In this document: in pieces, positions 43,146 to 54,424 of the stretch | How the letters are laid out: every line of letters starts with the position of its first letter | Numbering within the stretch: position 1 is the first letter of the stretch | NCBI GenBank assembly: GCA_019843655.1 | Contig: JACDQD010000007.1 | Location: 29,863,207-29,927,206, forward strand | Direction of reading: 5' to 3' | Source of the DNA: Lethocerus indicus | Lineage: Eukaryota > Arthropoda > Insecta > Hemiptera > Belostomatidae | DNA length: 64,000 nucleotides | The notes under the pieces: model-generated | Told to the model about the DNA's origin: nothing | The model's input: only the letters and a program-made list of their open reading frames with translations | Database searches by the model: none | Made by a program: the position numbers and the translations under genes

Positions 43146-44930
43146 TTGTGCCTTAAACCTCATTTCTGCGCCGATTTTGTGCCTAAAAACTGCATTTTTT
43201 GGCCTATTTCTGGCGTAAAACTTGCATTTGTGGGCCTAATTTGCGTCTTAAAACCGCATTTTTCGGCTTACGAACCGCATATTAGGGCCGATTTTCGGCC
43301 GATTTTTAAAACCGCATTTTCGGGCCTAAAACCGCATTTATGGGCCTATTTTGCGCCTGAAAACCTAATTTTTTGTAAAATAATCGCATTTCTGGGTCGA
43401 TTTTGGGCGTAAAAACGTTATTGTTGGCCGATTTTCGACGTATTTCCTCATTTTTCGGCCTATTTGCGCCTTAAAAGCGCATTTTCGGCCTAAAACCGCA
43501 TTTTGGGACGATTTTACGCCATTTTGGTAAAAGCTCATTTTTGGGCCTAAAACCGTAATTTTGGGCCGATTTTGCGTCAAAAACCTTATTTTTGGTATAA
43601 TAACCGCATTTTCGGGTCGATTTTGGGCCTAAAAACGTTATTATTGGCCGATTTTCGATAAAACCCGCATTTGTGGTCTAATTTGCGCCTTAAAACGGCA
43701 TTTTCGGGCCTAAAACCGCATTTTGGGCCGATTTTGCGTCAAAATCTCATTTTGGTAAAATAACCGCATTTTGGGTCGATTTTGAGCCTATAAACGTTAT
43801 TTTGGGCCGATTATCGACGTAAAACCTCATTTTCGGCCTAATTTGCGCCTTTAAAACCGCATTTTCGGGCATAAAACCGCATTTTCAAACCGATTTTGCG
43901 TCAAAAACTTCATTTTTGGTAAAATAACCGCATTTTTGGGTCGATTTTGAGCCTATAAACGTTATTTTGGGCCGATTTTCGACGTAAAACCTCATTTTTC
44001 GGCCTAATCTGCGCCTTAAAACCGCATTTTCGGGCTTTAAAACCGCATTTTTGGGCCGATTTTGCGCCTTAAAACCTAATTTTCTGGCCTATAAACCGCA
44101 TATTAGGGCCGATTTTCGGCTTAAAAACGCATTTTCGGGCCTAAAAACCGCATTTTTGGGCCTATTTTGCGCCTGAAAACCTAATTTTTTGTAAAATAAT
44201 GGCATTTTTGGGTCGATTTTGGGCCTATAAACGTTATTTTGGGCCGATTTTCGACGTAAAACCTCATTTTTCGGCCTAATTTGCGCCTTAAAACCGCATT
44301 TTCGGGCCTAAAAACCGCATTTTGGGCCGATTTTGCGTCAAAAAACCTCATTTTTGGTAAAATAACCGCATTTTGGGTCGATTTTGAGCCTATAAACGTT
44401 ATTTTGGGCCGATTTTCGACGTAAAACCTCATTTTTCGGCCTAATCTGCGCCTTAAAACCGCATTTTGGGTCGATTTTGAGCCTATAAACGTTATTTTGG
44501 GCCGATTTTCGACGTAAAACCTCATTTTTCGGCCTAATCTGCGCCTTAAAACCGCATTTTCGGGCCTAAAAACCGCATTTTGGGCCGATTTTGCGTCAAA
44601 AACCTCATTTTTTGTAAAATAATCGCATTTTTGGGTCGATTTTGGGCCTATAAACGTTATTTTGGGCCGATTTTCGACGTAAAACCTCATTTTTCGGCCT
44701 AATCTGCGCCTTAAAACCGCATTTTCGGGCTTAAAAACCGCATTTTTGGGGACGATTTTGCGCCTAAAAAGCTCATTTTTGGTATAAAAACCGCATTCTC
44801 GGGCCGATTTTAGGCCTATTTTCGGCGTCAACCGTGCATTTTTGGGCCCGATTTCTCTCTAAAAACAGCGTGTTTGGTCCGATTTTGCGTCCTAAAAATC
44901 GCATTTTTGCGCTTTATTTTGCATCTAACG
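43146..44930. repeat. Satellite of AAAACCGCATTTT units with higher-order repeats
   Basis: Units of about 20 bp such as AAAACCGCATTTTCGGGCC and GGCCGATTTTCGACGTAAAA form a higher-order repeat of roughly 190-200 bp in 43540-44720. The minus strand stays open for 216 codons at 44181-44831 with repeats like KMRFYVENRPKITFIG. Composition and tandem structure explain this. Confidence 0.93.
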
Positions 44931-45659
44931 ACTGCAGGTGGGCGACAATTTTTTCGTTTCAATTCGTTTTTAGCGTCCGATAAACGGGCCCCCCCCGCCA
45001 CAATTTCTGAACGGGGTAAAATAAATAACTGCCCTCGTAAAGCAATTTTAATACTGCGCTTCGGTTTAAAAACCAACAAGTATTGTCGCTCGTCTCTGTT
45101 AATGACCGGTAAAACCCGGGGTCGTTTGTAATAATAAACGACGATAATTATTAGACGACGATCGTAACTAAAGCGGACAAAACGCCGGCGCCCCTCAAAG
45201 GGGGTGGTGGCGCTGCGGTGAAGAAGAGAGGGTGATAAAGAGGGTGGAAGAGAGAGATAGAGGGATGGAGAGAGAGAGAGGGAGGGAGGTGGCTGAGAGG
45301 GTGTATCCTCATCGATTTACCCCCTGACTACCCCCTGACTACTCCTACCCTGCCACCCCCCGGAACTGAGGGCACAATCTGTGTTCACCCCGCGTTGTCT
45401 CCCCGCGGAGATTGATCCCTGGATTTATTTTTAGTTTTCCATTAAACGGAGGACAATTTTTCCCTGAACGGAATCTGAATTATCCCGGTTACGTACGCCG
45501 CCAGTCCGGGGGGATTTTTCCTCACAACCCCCCCCGGCTCAATTCCTAGCAACTGTGACGAGAGGAATTCCACAACACTGTTATATTATTAGTGGTGACG
45601 ACGGCCAGTCACTTACTGTTGGGGAAACTAACGAAACTAATTTCCGACATTTTAATTTC
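44931..45659. other. Unassigned DNA with a GA-rich tract
   Basis: GAGAGAGG purine tract at about 45222-45295. C-run near 44990-44997. No gene recognised. Confidence 0.4.
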
Positions 45660-45830
45660 TCTAGGGCCGATTTCTCTGAAAACCACCACATTTTTGGGCC
45701 GATTTCTCGTCTGAAAACCACTACGAAACTGAAAACCACATTTTTGGGCCGATTTCTCGTCTGAAAACCACATTTTTGGGCCGATTCTGCGCCTATAAAC
45801 TGAAGTTTTGGCTTAAAAACATTTGCCGAT
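45660..45830. repeat. Detached piece of the AAAACC/GGGCCGATTT satellite
   Basis: TTTTTGGGCCGATTTCTCGT recurs near 45689, 45748 and, partly, 45774. The unit CTGAAAACCACATTTTTGGG matches the satellite ending at 44930, 730 bp upstream. Confidence 0.85.
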
Positions 45831-46146
45831 GTCGGTGCCCCAAAAAGGCTTGAAAATAAAAAGCGAAATGTGTATGGAAACTCTTTACTTGCGGACCACA
45901 AATAATAACGTATCGAAGAATCTTATCTGTACAAATATTAGTTGACGTACTTAGAAATATATATATATATATATATATATACATAATTACATCCAATTTA
46001 TTACCCTTCCTTCTAAGGGTGTTATATTATTAAGGCGGAGTAAATTGATGTAACTCGGTCGGACGGGGTTTCCACGTATCGGAGAGAGAGAGAATGAGGG
46101 AAAGGGGCGGAGGGAGGGAGGGATGAAGGGGGTTAAATAGAGAGAG

Positions 46147-46184
<38 letters not shown>

Positions 46185-47030
46185 AGGGAGGATGTGAACG
46201 GCCCTAGCGGCAAATTGCCACCCCCCCCTCAAACCCCAACCGCCAACCCCGATGATTTATCGCCCCTTTTATATGAGCCATCCTCCCTCCTCCCTCCTAC
46301 ACTGTAGCCACCCCGCAACCCCTCCCCCAACCCCTCGTGTTTCAATGTTGGCCCTTATCATAATTAACTTTTATCTCCGCCACGGCCTGTGAGGGTTGGT
46401 GGTGGTGGGGGGCCTGTCGCTTTTGTCTTTATAGCGTGGGCGGTTGGCGGTGGTTGAGCTGAGGCTCATTTTCACCCCAACCCACCCCCCCGGCCCTTTG
46501 CAGGGGGCCGCAATGGCTGTACAGTTAAAAACAAACACGTCCGCTTCCGCCCCCAAACCGGGGGCGGTTTTAGAGATGGGTTGGGGGGGAGTGGGGGGGT
46601 AAATCGATTCCAGCCCCTTCCCACCCCTCCCCACCCCACCCCTCCAGTAAAACTGATGGACCCTGCACCCGGTTACTTAGCCGGAATTGTGCCACTTGTC
46701 CACCGTAATTGGTCACCGTTCAAAACGAATAATTCCTTTATATTATTAATTTCCAGAATATATTTTGTACAATTAACGATACGATAATATCTGTTTCTCT
46801 TCCCCTAACTAATAAACTCAGACTTGAGAAGACTAAATAAACTTTAGAAACCGCTTGCCGTTGATATTTTTGCCACCTTCTGTTCCCCCAGCATAAGAGA
46901 ACTATGAATTGTAAACTATAAACCTCCAGCGGTCACAGTAGATTCAATAGCCGTTTTATGACTTAAAATTATTTAATTATTGAATTCAACCGTACCCCTA
47001 TCCATTGTTATTTCATCTACGCCGTCTTTA
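45831..47030. other. Unassigned DNA with microsatellites
   Basis: (TA)n at about 45956-45981 and a GA/GGGA purine tract at about 46081-46192. The remainder is C- and G-run rich, then AT-rich after 46720. No gene recognised. Confidence 0.4.
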
Positions 47031-47545
47031 TCGGCATCCTCGAAAGTACTGGAAAACGCGCTAAATCTACGCTATATCGAGACGTGGCGGAGCGCAAAAC
47101 GAGCATTCCAAAATACTGTAGGTTCGTGATGTTTCTGTCTCTCCCTCCCTCGCTGTGGTTTGGTGCGTTTTGCTGGACCTCGGTTTGTCGGCCGCTCGCC
47201 GTCTTCAGTAGCGCTGTGCGTCAGTAGTCACTGTTAGAGCACTTTGGATGTTTTTTTGGGCCATCCTCACTGCTGCTGCACCGTCACTTTCGCACTGTAC
47301 TCGTATGGCCGAAAAACATCTTCAGTTCGCCGTCTTCAGTAGCGCGGCAGTTCAGACAGTAGACACCGCTACTGAAGACGGCGAGCGGCCGACAAACCGA
47401 GGTCTGGCAAAAGACCAACATCACGAACCTACAGCGTATACGTCAACCCCTCACAATATCCCCTTATCGCATATGTCTTATCAGGGAAAAAAATCCCCCA
47501 TTTGGGGGTAGTTAGTTATTCTAACGCCAAAAACAATACCCGTCT
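47031..47545 (+). repeat. Left arm of large inverted repeat 2 (contains FB)
   Basis: About 515 bp that recur inverted at 50349-50862. Outer part: CGGCATCCTCGAAAGTACTG, TAGCGTAGATTT-type sequence and CGAGACGTGGCGGAGCGCAA. Middle: an FB foldback (about 47118-47450) with GGTTCGTGATGTTTCTGTC, three cores (reverse near 47190 and 47326, forward near 47372) and AACATCACGAACCTACAGCG. Inner part: ACAATATCCCCTTATCGCAT to AACGCCAAAAACAATACCCG. Confidence 0.9.
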
Positions 47546-48789
47546 ATCAATTATGGTGCCGATTATCAATTGAATAGTAGTTGTATTGTATTCACGGGTA
47601 GTCACAATATGCGCCCCTCCCATTTCGGCCCCCCGCTATTGCATTAGTATTCACCTTAAGTCCGTGTAAAGCGCCGAACACGGCTTTAAAGCTCTGTGGC
47701 GAAACTTAAACTTCGGCAGCGAGCGCCCCAACAAACTTTATACAGTCTCTAAACTGAACTTGAGCTGTGAAGCTCCGGTGGGGGGATGATGGGGGGTCTA
47801 TTAAGACAGTTTTATTAACAAGTACCGCAACGATTAATAATCATCTGGGTGGGTTGGGGGGGATGGAACAATATTATAACAAGTACTTACTAAGGTAAGT
47901 TTATTAAAAAAAAAAATAAAAAAAAATTGTTGTCGGGATTAAGTCGGAAATTCGAGAGAAAGGTTTGTGGACTTTGAAGAACTTTTTGATTGGAATTTCT
48001 GCCCTATTTCTATGCGCCGATGCAGTCCGTCCGCGTTAGGGTCGGTGATAGTAATCAGAGGGTTGTGTGTCTGTCTGTGTGTGGGGGTGGGTTAGTGAGG
48101 GTAGTTGGGGGTTGATTAACTACCAGCCGGTAAGTCTATCGGGTGTTCTAATGGATTCGTGTGTGGAGCCGGCCGATGACGCCGAGGGGTAAGTTTAGAC
48201 GAAGCGGAAGTTGGTAAAGCCCTCGGCCTGAGGGTTGTTGACGGGGGGGGAGGGGGGGGATGAGAGGCGGCCTCTTCAAAGCCAGTTAATGTGGCACCAA
48301 ACACACCCCGTTATTATAACCGCACTTGGCCGAAAACGTCATCCCTCTCTACACCACCCTCACCTCTATACTATATATATATATATATATATACATACAT
48401 ACCAACCCCCTCTCAACAACTTATCTCTACGGAGGCCAAATAAAGTGAAACCCCCACCAACACCCCCCCCCCTTCGGGTCCACCCCAAAAGCCACCCTGT
48501 ATCACTTTCATCATCTCAGGACATTCTATAGACGAACAGACAGTGTCTGTAAAATATGTAAACCTGTCTGGAGGCTCATACAGCTGTCTGTCTGTCGTCC
48601 GTCTGTATACAGGGCCGGTTATACAGCAATTGCCCAATTTACCGACGACAAGTGGCCCTTGTACATATTTTTAAGTACGTCTTTGTACGTATAAGGTACG
48701 CGACGTTTTGAATGCACGTAATATATGATATACATGCATGATGTACAAGTGTACGAACCAATAATGGACTTTATATTTACCTCGGACAC

Positions 48790-48990
48790 AATTCAACCGG
48801 TCGATGTATAATTTCGATACCGAATGTTTCAGAAACGACATCAAATATCATATCTTTGCCGTAAATGTTTACGCGCTTAAAATTTGTACAACGCCACTTG
48901 TAGTCGGTGAAATACGCAATTACTTAGTTGAGCAACTAAGTAATTGCGTATTCCGTCGCTCGACTACAGACTGGCGTTATCTGTACGCAT
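48790..48990. mobile_element. Mariner-like ends joined head to head
   Basis: TGTACAACGCCACTTGTAGT, CGGTGAAATACGCAATTACTTAGTTG-type sequence, then two spacer bases and the mirror CAACTAAGTAATTGCGTATT. The 20-bp arms at 48911-48930 and 48933-48952 are perfect complements. The left side matches 56725-56770. The right side continues TGGCGTTATCTGTACGCATT as in the MITE at 8541. Two different family members therefore meet at their outer ends. Confidence 0.75.
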
Positions 48991-49077
48991 TTTACGCATT
49001 TTCACGCATCTTCGGAAGCGTCTAAGAGCGTTTCCCAAATTTACGTTTTATTAGACGCCCTAACTTTGGGAATTCCT

Positions 49078-49344
<267 letters not shown>

Positions 49345-50348
49345 ACAGAGACACGGAAAAAATCTAAGTGAGTCATAACGAAATTGTAATTTTGTTAAAC
49401 GAATTTTCTTGAATTTTCTACCGGTCCGATAAGATGGCGTCGTTTTAGACGATCACAATGAACTCGAGACTAATTTTAATGCAATATTTTATAGATAATT
49501 TTGGTTTCGGTGGTCGTCATAAATAGTCCGTCGGCCACAGTTAACCGGTATTGAAATTAATTGAATATTTCATTATGAAGCGATTGATGGAGACACGTGC
49601 AATGCTATTGAGGACAAAGTTTCAATTTGCTCAAGAACAAGAAAAGGCCAACTTAAGAGGCGGAATTTAAGCGCAAAGTTATAATACTTTCAAATTTTGA
49701 AACTTCAAGTTCTTGATAGGTACAATACAAATACATAAATTCGATACAATATCTATGTATATATATATGGCGAAAATCAACAAAAGAGACGTCCCCATCA
49801 AACCACACCCAACAGAAACGTCGCGAAAATAATTAAAGAAAAGGTCGTCCCCAATAATAATTAAACAGCGGAAAAACCAATTATAGGTAATAAACGTCGT
49901 AAACGCATTTAGGACAACAGAAAGAGAGGTTTTAGAAAATTTAAAATTGACAAAAACTAATGGAAAAAATCATTGGGCGGACGCCGACCTTATATTAATA
50001 GGTTTTCGTGATTCAATTTACTACGAAATTACAACTGCAATTGCGCGAAAGCGGCCGTAAATGGAAGCGTCGGACGAGAATAGTGCAACGGAAAGTGCAT
50101 CGGACAGCTTAATCGGCGCGAATTATAATTGCACTCTCGGGCAGGAAAAAGCCGATAGAGAATAAGGGGGGGGGGCAATTTGCGCCGAAGGCAATTACAA
50201 GATGGAGTGGGGAGAAAAAGAGAAAAAGAAAAAAAGAAAAAAAGCTAGATCGGGATCCGGAGAACCTGTCTCGAAGAACTGCAGGAGCGAAGTTCAATTA
50301 AAGACAGTTTTTCTATAAAAAAAAAAATGTTTTACTCACGCCGTCTCT

Positions 50349-50862
50349 AGACGGGTATTGTTTTTGGCGTTACAATAACTAACTACCCCCAAATGGGGGA
50401 TTTTTTTCCCTGATAAGACATATGCGATAAGGGGATATTGTGAGGGGTTGACGTATACGCTGTAGGTTCGTGATGTTGGTCTTTTGCCGGACCTCGGTTT
50501 GTCGGCCGCTCGCCGTCTTCAGTAGCGGTGTCTACTGTCTGAACTGCCGCGCTACTGAAGACGGCGAACTGAGGATGTTTTTCGGCCATACAAGTACAGT
50601 GCGAAAGTGACGGTGCAGCAGTGAGGATGGCCCGAAAAAAATATCCAAAGTGCTCTAACAGTGACTACTGACGCACAGCGCTACTGAAGACGGCGTGAGG
50701 CCGACAAACCGAGGTCCGGCAAAAGACCAAACCGGCAGCGAGAGAGAGACAGAAACATCACGAACCTACAGCATTTGGAATAGCCGTTTTTGCGCTCCGC
50801 CACGTCTCGATATAGCGTAGATTTAGCGCGCGTTCATCCAGTACTTTCGGAGGATGCCGAAA
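50349..50862 (-). repeat. Right arm of large inverted repeat 2
   Basis: Reverse complement of 47031-47545: CGGGTATTGTTTTTGGCGTT at the inner edge, then GGGGATATTGTGAGGGG, the FB foldback with cores near 50508, 50548 and 50687, GCGAGAGAGAGACAGAAAC, and CCAGTACTTTCGGAGGATGC at the outer edge. The inner 130 bp look almost identical between arms. The FB part has diverged by indels. Confidence 0.9.
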
Positions 50863-51106
50863 GTGACTGACGCAGCGCTACTGAAGACGGCGAACTGAGG
50901 ATGTTTTTCGGCCATACGAGTACAGTGTGAAAGTGACGGTGCAGCAGCAGTGAGGATGGCCCAAAAAAACATCCAAAGTGCTCTAACAGTGACTACTGAC
51001 GCACAGCGCTACTGAAGACGGCGAGCGGCCGACAAACCGTGGTCTAGCAAAAGACCAAACTGGCAGCGAGAGGAGACAGAAACATCACGAAATCTACGGT
51101 AGATTT
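50863..51106 (+). mobile_element. FB right arm, extra tandem copy
   Basis: GACGCAGCGCTACTGAAGAC, GGATGTTTTTCGGCCATACG, GTGCTCTAACAGTGACTACT, core near 51008, GGTCTAGCAAAAGACC, AGAGGAGACAGAAACATCAC and GAAATCTACGG. It repeats in direct orientation the segment at 50540-50770, so the foldback has been locally duplicated. Confidence 0.82.
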
Positions 51107-51418
51107 ATAAATTCGCCTGTTTTCAGTTCTGCGTATACCTTCACAGTGTGTATACCTTAAACACACATTTTGTCCGTTAAATATTTTTATTTTTTATTTT
51201 TTTTTTTCGGTTTTTTAGAAACACATTCGGAGGTACTATTCGCGATAGTAACGGGCCGTGACGAGTGCGAGTACCGAAAAAAACAACTAAATTTTGGTAC
51301 CTAAATTGGTGTAAAATATACGGTCGATTTCGAGGCTACTGAAGACGGCTGGAGGCCGAAACAGGCCGGCGGTACAACCCCCTTGAGCAGGCCTCGCGGT
51401 ATCAAATCTAATTTAGTT
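51107..51418. other. Unassigned DNA with an FB core scrap
   Basis: A T-run lies near 51198-51207. GGCTACTGAAGACGGCTGGA, then GGCCGAAACAGGCC, at 51334-51368 is an isolated FB core. Confidence 0.5.
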
Positions 51419-51614
51419 GTACCCCAAAAAGTAATGGACAATTTGATAAAATTTATATTTCGGTCTTGATGAGTTCTTCACAAGGGGGTGGAATCGAAAA
51501 TTTGCCGTAAAAGCGGCGGCGGAGGGTTGTCGACGATATAATATCGGTGAATAAGTTTTTTTTTTAGCAAAATAAAATCAGAATTCCAAAGTCAAAATGT
51601 CGACTTTCGGGTAC
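51419..51614 (+). mobile_element. GTACCCC MITE, complete without (TA)n
   Basis: Left end GTACCCCAAAAAGTAATGGA, right end GTCGACTTTCGGGTAC. Interior TTTCGGTCTTGATGAGTTCT, GAATCGAAAATTTGCC, GATATAATATCGGTGAATA and TTAGCAAAATAAAATCAGAA. At about 196 bp it shows what the family looks like before the TA tract expands. Confidence 0.88.
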
Positions 51615-52030
51615 CCCAAAATGTATTGCGGACAGGTGTAGAAAATGTGACTTTCTATGCAACGTAGACGCCTCAAACCCCGTTTAAATTGGGGCCGTAT
51701 TAAAGGTGGATTGTTGTGGATCGCAATTGAGACAGTATCCAATTTATTTTCTGGCCCAGGGACACTTTCCGCAGGCCACGGATACTGAGCCGAAAGTAGT
51801 TCGGCATTGGATTCAGAGTGATAGGCCGCTTTTGTAATACAGTTGATTGTACAATAAATAAAATAGGGAGGGTTTTGTGTTGAGATGGATTATCTATATA
51901 ATAAGGCCGCAAATATGACAGAAATTCCCAGGGGACTGGAAGAGTGCTTCCTAGCGATATATATAGGGCCCACTTTCCAGCACGCCTTCCTACCGTCTGT
52001 ATTGGCGACAAGTCCTGAAGGGATTATCGT
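51615..52030. other. Unassigned DNA with a 103-codon open frame
   Basis: The minus-strand frame 51700-52011 has ordinary amino-acid composition but no motif I recognise and no supporting signals. Not called as a gene. Confidence 0.35.
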
Positions 52031-52400
52031 GTTTATTTAATACGGCGGTCATTCCAGGTTGGGGTAGGATTTTAGTTAGCCTTAGGGATGTTTGTTATGG
52101 TAATGCTTTTAAGAATGAGCCGATCGGTGTTATGGTTGAGGACTAATCGCGATTGTATTGATAGAACAGAGGGGCGGCGGGTGCGGTTGCCACGTGACGC
52201 CCCGCCCCGTCGCTAATGGAGGCTGCAACAAGGGGGTTTGTTTGCCGGTCACGTGACCTAATCCGGAAGGTCGCGTGCCGACACCCCCTTCGAGGGCTCG
52301 GAAAGTTGCAGCCTCGCATTAGCGACAGGGGGCGGGGGCGGGCTCATTCGGGGGCGTTACATAACAATAAGGCTAACTATGACCGCCGTATTAAATAAAC
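52031..52400. mobile_element. Independent foldback element, 370 bp
   Basis: Ends GTTTATTTAATACGGCGGTC (52031) and its exact complement (to 52400), 22 bp each. Further inside, TTAGTTAGCCTTA pairs with TAAGGCTAACTA. The centre forms a long hairpin in which CCCCGTCGCTAATG, AGGCTGCAAC, AAGGGGGT and GGTCACGTGACC pair with GGTCGCGTGCC, ACCCCCTT, GTTGCAGCCT and CATTAGCGACAGGGG (apex near 52260-52275). It has no FB core and no visible relation to the mariner-type ends. Non-coding. Confidence 0.8.
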
Positions 52401-52985
52401 GCTATCGCTATTATCGCCCCCTGTTCTATCGGCGGCGGATGACCGGCCGCCGGCTGGTACAATGGCGAGACGACAGATTGTCCCCTGGGGTTGTTCCAAT
52501 AACAACAGATAACACGCGGCCCCCCCCTTAAATTTACGTTGTACTTAATCGGTGGCCTAATTCTTCCGCAGTGCCGAAGATCGAACCCCGATATACCGCA
52601 GGAGGGTCTTGTCCCGAAATGCCTCTGCGGTAGCGACGTTTTCAGTGGGTAAATCCTACTGAAATCCATTCGGAAAACACCTGGGACTTTGCATTTCCAG
52701 GGGAATCTCAGGAGGCGGGGTTTTGTTGAGACAGCGTCGTTATGGATTGTTCCTAGTGGAAACCAACTAATTTTGCGTACGTTGTGTTGGACAACGTCTA
52801 ATGGAGTAAAGATATGAGCAGAAAATCCAGGAGATTCGCGGCTGGAAGAGTTCCCCGGACTTAACTCCTCAGGACTTTACCTGCGGGGGGGTCTGGAAGG
52901 ACTTTCCATCTCCTTATGTCGGAGGAAAGCACTTTTCCAGCGGAAAAATTGACCTCATTTTGGGAAAGGCGAACAGCGTCGTCGT
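52401..52985. other. Unassigned DNA
   Basis: CGCCCCCTGTTCTATCGG at 52416-52433 is an inverted match to the 52159-52176 part of the neighbouring foldback, so that element may have duplicated borders. No gene supported. Confidence 0.4.
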
Positions 52986-53346
52986 TAGATGTCACCATTA
53001 TTAACATTCACAGAGAGAAACGATGCCGCCCCAACTGCCCACCGACTCTGCTGACTGCAACGTACTGTTCAGTCCAGGTCCGTTATTAGGATGGATTCTC
53101 CCTCGAAGTTCATCCAACGCAGTGGTGTCGAGTAAACGACGTCCTTTAGTGTTCTCCACAGTAAAAGAGTTAAGTCCGGAACGTTCTATCCATCTGGTGG
53201 ATTTTCGTCCAGTTAAGCCCAATACAAGGGTTGTATGGGGGCGATTGCCCCAACTACAACACTATAACACGTACCAAAAATTAGAGACAACTCGGTCAAT
53301 TAGTTGCCAAGTTATGGACCGTTAAACGGTGGATACATTTTTACCC
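52986..53346 (-). mobile_element. Mariner-like GTGGTCC element, truncated
   Basis: CGTTAAACGGTGGATACATT near 53320-53339 is the right terminal repeat with its outermost bases lost. The interior is the reverse complement of 36918-37463 (GTGGATTTTCGTCCAGTTAA, GGGCGATTGCCCCAACTACA). The other terminus is missing at about 52986. Confidence 0.82.
52988..53190 (-). pseudogene. Transposase fossil of the GTGGTCC family
   Basis: Reading the minus strand in one frame gives PDLTLLLWRTLKDVVYSTP at about 53181-53125, close to the SPDLTP...FLWG-LKD-VY block of Tc1/mariner-type transposases. Further on, in another frame, VNVNNGD (about 53010-52988) is the C-terminus. A frameshift and the loss of the N-terminal two-thirds make it a pseudogene. 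Clearest transposase relic in the window. Confidence 0.72.
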
Positions 53347-53354
53347 CGTATATC

Positions 53355-53735
53355 GGGGTGTCCCAAAATTAACGCGAGATTTTATATTGTATATATATGA
53401 AAATAGAGAAACCATTCGATAGCCGCGTCAATCGTCGAAATTGATCCGGTTCGTGCGTGATTGCCGGACGCGTCCTTCTATCCCGCGTTCGGTGCGGATT
53501 TCGGCCGATATTTTGACGCGGACGACACGTCTGGTTGGCGACGGACGGTGGCACGTACACAGCACGTGAAACAATTCGATTATTGGCACGAGACATTTCC
53601 CGGGAGGGGAGGGTCCCCGTCAACTCCTCCCCTTGATTTCTTTTTATTGGGGGTTTTAACAAGTCAAAGGTCTACGGCGGGGCGTCCGTCGGTGGAGGAA
53701 ATTCGGCCGCGTCGGAAATGCCAAAATCGTTGACA
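53355..53735 (+). mobile_element. Second mariner-like relic, GGTGTCCCAAAATTAACGC end
   Basis: The left end CGGGGTGTCCCAAAATTAAC follows a TATA and resembles termini of mariner-type elements. No right terminal repeat was found, so the right boundary is a guess. It sits within about 10 bp of the truncated GTGGTCC element. Confidence 0.6.
53596..53708 (+). pseudogene. Transposase fragment of the second mariner-like relic
   Basis: In frame: TPPLDFFLLG and, 12 codons on, AGRPSVEEIR. Between them a one-base shift restores KSKVYGG. This is the PPLDFFLWG...K-VY...RP-S-EE-R region of a Tc1/mariner-type transposase, containing the segment that carries the third catalytic Asp. Only about 35 codons are recognisable. 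Confidence 0.65.
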
Positions 53736-54424
53736 GTGACAAAAGTCAGCCGCTACGTGCCCTAATTGGCGAGAGCAGGCAAAACCCCCTATTCCTATTT
53801 AAAGCGGAATACACGAATTTTTATTCCAACCTTCAAATTCGGCGTCAGGTGGATTTACACTCTATATATATAGGCGACAACTTTGTTTCGTAAACCCGGA
53901 AAAAAATTTTCGGTTTTCAAGTTCGGAAAACTCAACGCGGACAATTAGAACCGGATACCTTTCTGTCTGTAAAAATATTGACATTTTTCGTGTACGAGAT
54001 TCGAGTTCGCCACCAAGAAAATGTCCGTTGAATTTTCATCCAACCGGCCAAATCGGGATTTATCGAGAGGAAATTATATATATATATAGATATTTTTTCC
54101 GAACATTAATAAAAAAATGGTTGTCGGTTGGAGGAGAGTTTATAATAAATAGAGAGAGAAAGGGACGACGTATGCAAAACAGCCCAACTGGACCACTTAT
54201 AAATGTTCCTTTCTTGTTTCTCGTCTCGAAATTAATTAATTTAAAAAACGAGCGCCTTGAAGTATTGGTATTTCATTTTAATCAATGATTTACAGGCTGT
54301 ACGAACCTTTTTTTTCTTTTTCCTTTTCGAAAACGAGATTCGAAAAAAAAAAAAACCGGGACGCGTCAACACTTTTAAATCTTGCGCTAATTTGAACCTC
54401 CTGCTGTTCCTGGAGTCCCGGCTC
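53736..54424. other. Unassigned, mostly AT-rich DNA
   Basis: Short TATATATA runs near 53864 and 54077; A-run near 54344-54354. No gene recognised. Confidence 0.4.

Noticed and set aside
44181..44831. 216-codon minus-strand open frame with repeated KMRFYVENRP-type peptides
   Set aside because: It is produced by the AAAACCGCATTTT satellite. There is no domain, and neighbouring units break the frame.
51700..52011. 103-codon minus-strand frame next to the foldback at 52031
   Set aside because: Ordinary composition but no family resemblance that I can name, and no promoter or splice signal.
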